The translations under genes were made by a program, and so were the position numbers. Shown in pieces: positions 36,529 through 45,475 of a stretch of DNA of 64,000 bases; the first letter of the stretch is position 1; the number at the start of each line of letters is the position of its first letter. Below the pieces are notes generated by a model that saw only the letters and a list, made by a program, of their open reading frames with translations, was not told where the DNA came from and did not search any database. The DNA lies in NCBI RefSeq assembly GCF_007750855.1, contig NZ_CP036291.1:1116001-1180000 (forward strand). The letters are read 5' to 3'. The DNA comes from Pirellulimonas nuda (GTDB lineage Bacteria; Planctomycetota; Planctomycetia; Pirellulales; Lacipirellulaceae).

Positions 36529-36933
36529 ATGAACAAGAGCATCTTTATCAACCTTCCGGTTGCGGACCTCGACAAATCGATCGCGTTTTACGCGGCGCTC
36601 GGGTTCGAGCAGAACCCGCAGTTCTCCGACGAGACGGCCGCGTGCATGGTCTGGAGCGACGCCATCTATGTGATGCTGCTGACGCACGCGAAGTGGAAGA
36701 CGTTCACCAGCCGCCCGATCCCCCCCAGCACCGCTAGCGAGGTCATGCTGGCCCTGGCGTGCGCGGACCGCGAGGCGGTCGATCGCCTGAACGACGCCGC
36801 CGAGCAGAACGGCGGAACGGCCGACATCAACCCGAAGCAAGAGCTGGGGTTCATGTACAACCGGAACCTGGCCGACCCGGACGGCCACGTCTGGGAGATG
36901 TTCTGGATGGACCCCGCGGCCATGCAAGGCTAG
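36529..36933 (+). CDS. VOC family (glyoxalase-like) protein
   Basis: Predicted 134-residue metal-dependent or binding protein with the vicinal-oxygen-chelate fold. The N-terminus FINLPVADLDKSIAFYAALGFE is typical, and the end NLADPDGHVWEMFWMD carries the usual metal-binding acidic residue. Shine-Dalgarno AAGGAG is eight bases upstream. It heads a run with SRPBCC and DoxX genes; this trio is often co-transcribed in planctomycetes. The substrate is unknown. Confidence 0.9.
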   Translation: MNKSIFINLPVADLDKSIAFYAALGFEQNPQFSDETAACMVWSDAIYVMLLTHAKWKTFTSRPIPPSTASEVMLALACADREAVDRLNDAAEQNGGTADINPKQELGFMYNRNLADPDGHVWEMFWMDPAAMQG

Positions 36934-36990
36934 CCGCCCGCGGTCCGACCGACCCGACCGACCATCCCCTTTTTGCAAGGAGCGCCCCTC

Positions 36991-37467
36991 ATGTCCGATC
37001 CATCCAACACCGTCCGGCTCCACCGCGTGCTCCGCGCCCCGGCAGAACGCGTGTACCGCGCGTTCGTCGACCCGGGGGCGTGGCAGCGGTGGCTCCCCCC
37101 CTACGGCTACGTCGGCGAGGTGCACGAGCACCACGCTAAGGTCGGCGGCGCCTACCGGATGACGTTCACCAACTTCGCCGCCGGCGCGGGCCACACGTTC
37201 GGCGGCACGTACCTCGAACTAACCCCCCACAAGCGTATCCGCTACACCAGCCGGTTCGACTCCCCCGACCTGCCGGGCGAGATGACCACCACGATCGACC
37301 TCGACGAGTTCTCGTGCGGCACAGAGATTAGCATCGTGCAGCAAGGGATCCCCGAGCCCATCCCCGCCAAGAGTTGCTACCTGGGCTGGCAAGAATCGTT
37401 GCTGCAGTTGGCCCGGCTGGTCGAGGCGGGGCCGCCGCACGAGTCGCCGGACGGTGAGCAGGCGTAG
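36991..37467 (+). CDS. SRPBCC (AHSA1-like) domain protein
   Basis: Predicted 158-residue START/Bet v1-fold protein. The ATG at 36991 follows AAGGAGCGCCCCTC. The N-terminus LHRVLRAPAERVYRAFVDPGAWQRWL and the end SCYLGWQESLLQLARLVEAG are family signatures. The cavity fold binds small hydrophobic ligands. Its position between the VOC and DoxX genes suggests one transcript. Confidence 0.88.
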   Translation: MSDPSNTVRLHRVLRAPAERVYRAFVDPGAWQRWLPPYGYVGEVHEHHAKVGGAYRMTFTNFAAGAGHTFGGTYLELTPHKRIRYTSRFDSPDLPGEMTTTIDLDEFSCGTEISIVQQGIPEPIPAKSCYLGWQESLLQLARLVEAGPPHESPDGEQA

Positions 37468-37509
37468 CAAGGCTCGGTACAACTCAATTTCAAACCACGG
37501 GGTTTCTTT

Positions 37510-37908
37510 ATGTCTGCCAGAACCAAACAGATCACCGGCTGGGTGCTTACCGGGCTCGTCGGGCTGTTCCTGATCGGCGTCAGCGGCGTCCCAAAGTTCT
37601 TCGACTCTCAGCAGCTTCGCGAGATGATGGCCCACCTGGGGCTGTCCATGGAGTTGCTCCCCGCCCTCGGCGTGCTCGAGATCACGATCACGCTGCTCTA
37701 CCTCATCCCGCGCACGTCGTTTCTGGGAGCGATCCTATTGACGGGCTACCTCGGCGGCGCGGTGCTGACGCACCTGCGCGTGGGCGACCCGTGGTTCTTC
37801 CCGGTCGTGATCGGAATGCTGGCGTGGCTGGGCCTCGCGCTGCGGCAGCCGGCGATTCTTCGATTGGCGATGGACGGCCGGGCGCCGTTGCCGGCTCGGG
37901 AGGTGTAG
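37510..37908 (+). CDS. DoxX-like membrane protein
   Basis: Predicted 132-residue four-helix membrane protein with helices VLTGLVGLFLIGVSGVPKFF, LPALGVLEITITLLYLIP, SFLGAILLTGYLGGAVLTHL and FFPVVIGMLAWLGLAL. The GVLEI...LYLIP and TGYLGGAVLTHLR phrases mark DoxX-like family members. It is the last gene of the VOC-SRPBCC-DoxX run. The function is unproven. Confidence 0.85.
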   Translation: MSARTKQITGWVLTGLVGLFLIGVSGVPKFFDSQQLREMMAHLGLSMELLPALGVLEITITLLYLIPRTSFLGAILLTGYLGGAVLTHLRVGDPWFFPVVIGMLAWLGLALRQPAILRLAMDGRAPLPAREV

Positions 37909-38021
37909 TCAATCGTAGGGCAGGTGGTTCTGCCGGCCTAAAAGAGCCGGCAATCGAAATCAGCCGACTCGCCGCCGGCCATCACCTACCTCTTACCAAT
38001 GCAGCAAGTTGAGACGCTAAG

Positions 38022-38133
38022 CGTCGCCATGAGAACTGCCCCGGAGGGGCAGCGGCGTATAGCCAGGGACGCCAGTCCCTGGAGCGCCACGCGACCGGGC
38101 CACGAAGCCCCGGAGGGGCGACAGCGCGTTGCG
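38022..38133. repeat. 112-bp dispersed repeat, copy 1, with imperfect inverted partner
   Basis: CGTCGCCATGAGAACTGCCC to GCGCGTTGCG recurs at 39301-39412 in the same orientation with about three mismatches. It contains internal stems (CCCCGGAGGGG, CCAGGGACGCCAGTCCCTGG). Copy 1 is followed to about 38240 by an imperfect inverted version (CCGTCGCCCCTCCGGGGC, CCAGGGACTTGCGTCCCTGG), so the whole 38022-38240 region can fold as one long hairpin. Confidence 0.85.
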
Positions 38134-38323
38134 TCGACCGACGCGCCGTCGCCCCTCCGGGGCTCTTGGGATTGCCGGCCCGGCTACCAGGGACTTGCGT
38201 CCCTGGCTATACGCCGTCGGCCCTCCGGGCCTGAGCCACGCCGGTAGAGCGGCAGCGGACTAGTGGCGTTCGCCGCCTCATCGCGTCCTGCGTCACTGCC
38301 GACCCAGCCGTGCTGCCCGGGCG

Positions 38324-39127
38324 TCACGCGCGGCGTCGCAAGCCTGCGCACGCGAAGGCGCCCAGCCCTAGCAGCAGCAGGCTGGTCGGCTCGGGGACGG
38401 CTTGGGAGGAGAAGAAGATGCCGGTGGCGTTGGCGGTTCCGGAGAACTCCTCTCCTTCGGCAAACCCTTCGCGCAGGCCTTGCACCACATCGAAGAACTC
38501 CAGCACCGCCAGGTACTCGCCGCCGGCCGCCAGCGTGCCCGCCGGCAGCACCGCGCTCGACAGCCCGGTGGCGTCCACGGCCCAAACCTCCAGGTCGGTC
38601 GTCTGGTCGATGATCAGCAGGGACTGCTGCTGGATCCCACCCGTCGCCGGGGGCGCCTCCCACGTGAACATAAAGTCCTGGCCCGGGGCGACGCCCCCCA
38701 GGCGGCTCACGGCGTTGCCAGTGAAGAACGGGATCGCCCCGGGGAACTCGGCGCCCACCAACACGTCTTCTCGCACCGTGCCGGCCGACGACGTGGCGAC
38801 GATCGTTAGAATCCCGTCGCCCGGGAACTCGGACAGGAACGCGGCCTCGCCGATGAACTGCCGGCGGCCTTCCCAGTCGTTTGCGTTGAAGTTGACCAGC
38901 GGCGCTGGTCCGCCGCTGAGCCCCTCGAGCGAGACGGTATCGAAACCGTCGCCGTTGAACTGACCGTCTACGTCAAACAGGAAGGGGACGGTGGGGGCTA
39001 CGACGTCGCTGGTCTGCTCGAAGGCGCGGACCTTGGCGACGCTCCAATCGACGACCGCCGCGCAGGCGAGTTGCGCGAAGCAGCAGAGCGCAAGAAAAAA
39101 CACAAACGCACGATCGCGACACTTCAT
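38324..39127 (-). CDS. PEP-CTERM sorting-domain protein
   Basis: Predicted 267-residue exported protein. The ATG at 39127 gives a signal peptide (FVFFLALCCFAQLACA). The body is beta-rich and Gly/Phe-rich with no enzymatic motif. The C-terminus is a textbook PEP-CTERM signal: VPEPTSLLLLGLGA, a hydrophobic helix and a terminal Arg cluster (LRRRA). Such proteins are processed by exosortase and sent to the envelope or exopolysaccharide. No exosortase gene is in the window. The 112-bp repeats bracket it. Confidence 0.88.
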   Translation of the reverse strand: MKCRDRAFVFFLALCCFAQLACAAVVDWSVAKVRAFEQTSDVVAPTVPFLFDVDGQFNGDGFDTVSLEGLSGGPAPLVNFNANDWEGRRQFIGEAAFLSEFPGDGILTIVATSSAGTVREDVLVGAEFPGAIPFFTGNAVSRLGGVAPGQDFMFTWEAPPATGGIQQQSLLIIDQTTDLEVWAVDATGLSSAVLPAGTLAAGGEYLAVLEFFDVVQGLREGFAEGEEFSGTANATGIFFSSQAVPEPTSLLLLGLGAFACAGLRRRA

Positions 39128-39300
39128 TAGAACGGTCCGGTTGCAAGAGCTGGGGGGTCCATCAAGCCGGCCCCCAACTTGGGGGATGGGTCCGCTGCGG
39201 TCAACCACAAATCGGAGCCCAGACGAAAGAAAGAAAGGATTGGCGGCACGCCAAGAACCAGCCCGCCGGCCGGGCCGCAGGGCCGCCGGGCGCCGCAAAC

Positions 39301-39412
39301 CGTCGCCATGAGAACTGCCCCGGAGGGGCAGCGGCGTCTAGCCAGGGACGCCAGTCCCTGGAGCGCCACGCGACCGGGCCACGAAGCCCCGGAAGGGCGA
39401 CGGCGCGTTGCG
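39301..39412. repeat. 112-bp dispersed repeat, copy 2, abutting an IS110-like fragment
   Basis: Nearly identical to 38022-38133 and in the same orientation. Its right edge meets the IS110-like transposase remnant about 18 codons into that ORF, so the repeat replaced or inserted into the transposase. Confidence 0.85.
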
Positions 39413-39462
39413 ATCGTGTGTTTGTGGACATCGAAACCGAAGTAGCGTAGCTTGGCAGTCAT
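39409..39462 (-). pseudogene. IS110-like transposase N-terminal remnant
   Basis: Starting at ATG 39462, the minus-strand frame reads MTAKLRYFGFDVHKHTIA. This matches the start of IS110/IS1111-family (DEDD) transposases, where the Asp in '(G/F)xDVHK' is catalytic. After about 18 codons the frame runs into the 112-bp repeat, and no further transposase sequence follows. It is therefore a dead fragment. Confidence 0.65.
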
Positions 39463-39567
39463 TGGACCAGTCCTGTCGTTGTGGCTCTGACGGGCGGGGA
39501 ACAATACACCCCCACGTTAACCCACGTCAGACGCCGGGGCTGGTCCAACCATTTTGTCTACGTCACT
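39463..39567 (-). mobile_element. Left end of an IS110-like element
   Basis: About 100 non-coding bases upstream of the transposase start, running out to AGTGACGTAGACAAAATGG. The same sequence recurs in inverted orientation at 40969-41087. In IS110 elements the non-coding end upstream of the transposase can encode the bridge RNA, so this segment could include such an RNA sequence; its fold was not computed. Confidence 0.6.
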
Positions 39568-39709
39568 CGGCAATGTCAGGTAAGATGGCGCTAACGACGT
39601 GCTTGAACTTGAGTTGTTCTAGGCTGCCTACAATGCGGGCAATGGCCCCAACGGATTTACTACCATGACCGCACGATTCTCTGAGTAGAAACGCGGCAGT
39701 GCTTGTCAT
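39563..39709 (-). pseudogene. Possible gene fragment cut by the IS end
   Basis: A 48-codon frame from ATG 39709 reads MTSTAAFLLRESCGHGSKSV then GAIARIVGSLEQ and ends VVSAILPDIAE. Its TGA stop lies inside the element border sequence AGTGACGTAGAC, so the stop may have been created by insertion into a longer gene. No family is recognised. Third-position GC bias is weak. Confidence 0.3.
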
Positions 39710-39780
39710 GTTCGCGATTGCGACTTTCGGTATTCGGAGCCGCGAAATCTCAACTTGGAAATACGACAGCTGAGGTAAAC

Positions 39781-40878
39781 GTGATCAATAGCCAGCATCT
39801 AGCCGTGACGAATTACCTGGTTGGCGCTCTCTTTTGTTTGTCTCTTAGTTTGACAGCAGCAAGCGCTACGGAGCTTCCAGACCCCGGGCAGCGCGTCTGG
39901 TCGGATCGTCTTGAGTTTGTTGGCGTTGCTGTAGAAGAGCCCGGCTATCATGTTTGGGGGTCTTCTGCCGTCATCGGGTTAGAAGGAAAGACTCACTTAT
40001 TTGTCTCCCGTTGGCCAATCACGGCGGGCTTTGGAGCTTGGCTAACTGACTGCGAGGTCGCTCGCTACATCGGCGACAGACCGGAAGGACCGTTCACGTT
40101 CTGCGAAGTCGTGCTCAAAGGGAGTGGTCGGGAAACTTGGGACCGTGGGTCTCCGCACAATCCGACCGTGCACAAGGTGGGCGATCAATACGTGCTTCTC
40201 TATATCGCTAATCAAGGAGGAAACAAGAAGCAAAGGGTCGCCTCGCAACGCATCGGCATGGTGGTCGCTGATCGCCCCGAAGGCCCTTGGAAGAAGGTCG
40301 GCGCCGACGGGCTGATCCTGTCAATCCCTGAAGAACCGACGGTATGGAGCTACGGCTCGACGGTGGGTGTAAACAATCCAGCCTTGCTGCTCCACCCTGA
40401 CGGTCGTTTCTTTCTTTATTACAAGGCGATGAAGCTTGGCGACGTGCGGCGGATGGGAGTTGCAGTCGCTGACAATCTGGAAGGTCCTTACGTCTTTCAC
40501 AAAGACCCACTTACCAGCAATCGTTCAGAAATAGAGGATGGATACGCCTTTGTCGAAAATGGAACAATCTGTCTACTCACGACCAATAATCACGCTGGGA
40601 CGGGATACTTGTGGACATCCGAAGATGGCATCCATTTCGACGAGCCGCTGGTTGGTTTCGAAAAAATTGAAAAGTATGTTTCCCCCGACCTGTTAAAAGA
40701 CGCCACGACGCATCGTGGCAAAAAATTTGAGCGCCCGCAGGTCTTGCTGCAGAACGGCAAGCCCACGCATCTTTACGTTGCATCAGGAGTTAATCTCCGA
40801 GGTGGCCGAGGCACTTGTTCCTGTGTGCTAAGAGTGCATGAGGGCTCATCCAGAAGTAATGTGAGGTCGGGTGAATAG
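39781..40878 (+). CDS. Exported GH43-like beta-propeller glycosidase
   Basis: Predicted 365-residue secreted protein. The GTG start at 39781 gives a signal peptide (LVGALFCLSLSLTAASA). The body has five-bladed-propeller repeats typical of GH43/GH32-like enzymes: HVWGSSAVIGLEGKTHLFVS, DRPEGPFTFCEVVLKG, RGSPHNPTVHKVGDQYVLLY, NNPALLLHPDGRFFLYYKAM and GYLWTSEDGIHFDEPLVGFE. It probably acts on plant or algal polysaccharide. Base composition is visibly lower in G+C than the neighbours, and inverted IS110-like ends lie on both sides, suggesting acquisition. The last 15 residues look unlike a normal family end. Confidence 0.75.
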   Translation: MINSQHLAVTNYLVGALFCLSLSLTAASATELPDPGQRVWSDRLEFVGVAVEEPGYHVWGSSAVIGLEGKTHLFVSRWPITAGFGAWLTDCEVARYIGDRPEGPFTFCEVVLKGSGRETWDRGSPHNPTVHKVGDQYVLLYIANQGGNKKQRVASQRIGMVVADRPEGPWKKVGADGLILSIPEEPTVWSYGSTVGVNNPALLLHPDGRFFLYYKAMKLGDVRRMGVAVADNLEGPYVFHKDPLTSNRSEIEDGYAFVENGTICLLTTNNHAGTGYLWTSEDGIHFDEPLVGFEKIEKYVSPDLLKDATTHRGKKFERPQVLLQNGKPTHLYVASGVNLRGGRGTCSCVLRVHEGSSRSNVRSGE

Positions 40879-40968
40879 CTTCCCGGCGGCTCGGCTAGCT
40901 AGTGCTAGCCTTAGGCCCATCCTGGACCCTAGCGCTGGGTTCACGGTCGCCTGCACAAACCGCAGCCC

Positions 40969-41087
40969 GTAGACAGAATGGTTGGACCAGCCCCGGCGTC
41001 TGACGTGGGTCAACGTGGGGGTGTATCGTTCCCCGCGCGTCAGAGCCACAACGACAGGACTGGTCCAACCATTTTGTCTACGTCACT
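40969..41087. mobile_element. MITE-like derivative of the IS110-like element
   Basis: It has terminal inverted repeats GTAGACAGAATGGTTGGACC and GGTCCAACCATTTTGTCTAC (one mismatch) around a non-coding core matching the element end at 39463-39567 in reverse. It looks like a full IS in which the transposase was lost by deletion between the two copies of CTGGTCCA, one just before the transposase start and one in the other terminus. Confidence 0.65.
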
Positions 41088-41108
41088 TGCTGGGCATCCG
41101 AGGTACGC

Positions 41109-41145
41109 AAAAAAAGCGGCCGCCGGCTTCGCCGGCGACCGCTTT
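41109..41145 (-). terminator. groEL intrinsic terminator
   Basis: On the minus strand, AGCGGTCGCCGGC pairs with GCCGGCGGCCGCT over a GAA loop and is followed by TTTTTTT. It lies 31 bases after the groEL stop. Confidence 0.85.
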
Positions 41146-41175
41146 GGTCATTCAACTTTTAGCCGCTCCGCCGGC

Positions 41176-43369
<2,194 letters not shown>

Positions 43370-43814
43370 ACGCGGGTTCCTCCTGAAGGATGCTTGGTTG
43401 AAGGGTTCTTGAACGCCTGGCCGCCCGGGGTGGGCGGCGTGGTTTGCGGTAATGCTCAGCGGCCTCGCCTGGAGGCCCCGTCCGAAGGGCCCGACCGGAC
43501 GGCCCGTCCGGAAGGCCTGTTGGCAGGGCCCGGGGGCGCACCCCTGCCTCAGTCGTTGTCTTCGAGACGCTCGTTCGGTAAGCAACTGCTGCGCCAAACT
43601 TGTGACGGGGCGCAACGTGTTGGGACTACCTAACTTACAGAGAACGGCCCAATTCTCAAGCCTGCCAGAACCGGCGCGGGGGGGCGGAAGGGCTGCTTTT
43701 TGCCGGCCACCGGCTGTCAGATTGACAGCCCGGGCCCTTCCTTCCCGCGGATTCTGAGCTATGGTTTTCCAGACGTTACCGGCCCGGCTTCGCACCACGC
43801 ACCTGCTACTTCCC
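43370..43814. other. groES upstream region
   Basis: About 445 bases between divergent groES and the small secreted protein gene. It must contain the groESL promoter. No CIRCE inverted repeat (TTAGCACTC...GAGTGCTAA) is visible. One minus-strand candidate, TTGAGA followed by TAAGTT at about 16 bases (near 43635-43665), is weak. GC-rich short repeats (GGGCCCGACCGGACGGCCCG) lie at 43485-43515. Confidence 0.35.
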
Positions 43815-44063
43815 ATGAGCACACGACTTCTGGCCCTTGCGGCCTTGGCGCTGCTGATCCCCACCCCCTCGGCCGCCCGCTGCAACTGGCTCGATCGCGT
43901 ACGCGACGACTGGCAGAGCGTGCAGGGGACTCCGCTGGAGAACCGCAGCAACCGGCTGGGGCACTTTTACGGCAACAACGTCCGCCGGGTGCAGCAGCGG
44001 AAGGTGATGGTGAACGCGGGGGTCGAGAGCGACCCGCTGCGGACGTACTTCTACGCCAACTGA
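43815..44063 (+). CDS. Small secreted hypothetical protein
   Basis: Predicted 82-residue protein. The ATG at 43815 gives a signal peptide (LLALAALALLIPTPSAA). The mature part, about 60 residues, is basic and Arg/Asn-rich (ENRSNRLGHFYGNNVRRVQQ) and ends in a Tyr/Phe tail. No family is recognised. Confidence 0.6.
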   Translation: MSTRLLALAALALLIPTPSAARCNWLDRVRDDWQSVQGTPLENRSNRLGHFYGNNVRRVQQRKVMVNAGVESDPLRTYFYAN

Positions 44064-44119
44064 ACCAGCGCGCGTCGGCCGGACCAAGTCCGCCGTGCGT
44101 CGCTTGTTCCGGCCTACGG

Positions 44120-45475
44120 TTAGACGCTTAGGCCCGGGAGCGGGCCGGTGCTGTCGCCGATGCGGTCGACGGGGGCGCCTACCCGTTCGAGCATCGACAG
44201 GTAGAGGTTGGTCATGGGCGTTTCTTGCGGGTAGGCGATGTGCCGGCCCGGGGTGAGCAGTCCGCCGCCGCGTCCGGCGACCACCACCGGCAGGTCGTGG
44301 TGGTCGTGGCGGTTGCCGTCGCTGATGGCGCCGCCGTACACGACCGCCATGTTGTCTAGCAGGACGCCGTCGCCGTCGGGGGTTTCTTTCAGCTTCTGCA
44401 CGAAGTAGGCGAACTGCTCGACCAGGTAGCGGTCGATGCGGCCGATGGCGGCGATCTTCTTGGGGTCGTTTTGGTGGTGCGAGAGCTGGTGGTGGCCGTC
44501 GCGGACATCGACCATCGGGTAGGTCTTATTGGCGCCCTCGTTGCTGGTCATGAAGGTGGCGATGCGCGTGCTGTCTGTGCGGAACGCCAGGGTCATCAGG
44601 TCGTACATCATGCGGATGTGCTGGCCGATGTCGGCGGGCTCTTCCAGCGGCTGGGCGGCCGCGGCCTCGGCGGGCAGCGAGGCGCCGAAGTCGCGTTCGA
44701 TGCGGCGTTCGATGTCTCGGACGCTCTGGAAGTACTCGTCTACCTTGTTGCGGTCGGCGCCGCCGAGCCGGCCGCGGAGCTGGCGGGCGTCTTCGGCCAC
44801 CATGTCCAGCACGCTCTTGCGGGAGAAGAGTCGCTGGTCGCGGGCCTCCATGTCGCCCCGCAGGCCGCCGAACAGCCGCTCGAAGGCGAGCCGGGGGTTG
44901 GTCTCCTTGGGCATCGGCTGCGAGGGGCTGCGCCACGAGATGTTGTTGGAGTAGGCGCAGGAATAGCCGCTGTCGCAGGCGCCCGCTGCGCGGCCCGCTT
45001 CGGTGCCGAGCTCGAGCGAGGGGAGCCGGGTGACGCTGCCGTAGGTTTCGGCGGCGAACTGGTCGGCGCTCTTGCCGGTTTGCATCCCCTCGCCGGAGGT
45101 CTTGCGGGGGTGGGCTCCGGTGAGGAAGGCGCCGGCGCTGCGGGCGTGGTCGCCCGGGCCGTCGCCCAGCGAGCGGGCGTTTACGTGGGCCAGCCCGCTG
45201 ACGATGGTGACGTCCTGCCTGAGGTCGCCGGCCAGCGGCTCCAGCGTGGGGCCGGGCTTCCAGTCGACCCCCAGGCCCTCGGGCTTCCAGCGTTGGTAGT
45301 TGGTGCCGTTGGGGAAGAAGACCCAGGCGAGCCGCACCGGCGGGGCGGCGGCCTCGGGTCCGGCCACGGCCGCGGCGGCCGCCAGGGCGGGCCGCATGGC
45401 GTCGAGCATCGGCAGCGCGAGCGCCGCGCCGGCGCCGCGGAGGAAGGTCCGTCGTTCTAGCGAGAAGCGGTTCAT
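44120..45475 (-). CDS. DUF1552 protein with twin-arginine signal
   Basis: Predicted 451-residue exported protein. The start ATG 45475 gives a Tat-like signal (RRTFLRGAGAALALPMLDAM). The rest matches the planctomycete DUF1552 pattern, including WVFFPNGTNYQRWKPEG, DHARSAGAFLTGAHPRKTS, VDEYFQSVRDIERRIERD and the late GDGNRHDHHDLP-like segment (ISDGNRHDHHDLPVVVAG). The family is related to sulfatase-like DUF1501 proteins; its activity is unknown. It overlaps the cytochrome-type gene by ATGA. Confidence 0.9.
   Translation of the reverse strand: MNRFSLERRTFLRGAGAALALPMLDAMRPALAAAAAVAGPEAAAPPVRLAWVFFPNGTNYQRWKPEGLGVDWKPGPTLEPLAGDLRQDVTIVSGLAHVNARSLGDGPGDHARSAGAFLTGAHPRKTSGEGMQTGKSADQFAAETYGSVTRLPSLELGTEAGRAAGACDSGYSCAYSNNISWRSPSQPMPKETNPRLAFERLFGGLRGDMEARDQRLFSRKSVLDMVAEDARQLRGRLGGADRNKVDEYFQSVRDIERRIERDFGASLPAEAAAAQPLEEPADIGQHIRMMYDLMTLAFRTDSTRIATFMTSNEGANKTYPMVDVRDGHHQLSHHQNDPKKIAAIGRIDRYLVEQFAYFVQKLKETPDGDGVLLDNMAVVYGGAISDGNRHDHHDLPVVVAGRGGGLLTPGRHIAYPQETPMTNLYLSMLERVGAPVDRIGDSTGPLPGLSV

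Noticed and set aside
36292-37194. 300-codon minus-strand ORF opposite the VOC and SRPBCC genes
   Set aside because: The plus-strand VOC and SRPBCC genes have Shine-Dalgarno sites and family motifs, so the minus frame is a shadow.
38022-39412. Possible CRISPR-like array
   Set aside because: Only two 112-bp repeats separated by a gene; no regular spacers and no cas genes.
43370-43814. CIRCE operator upstream of groES
   Set aside because: No TTAGCACTC/GAGTGCTAA inverted repeat is present.
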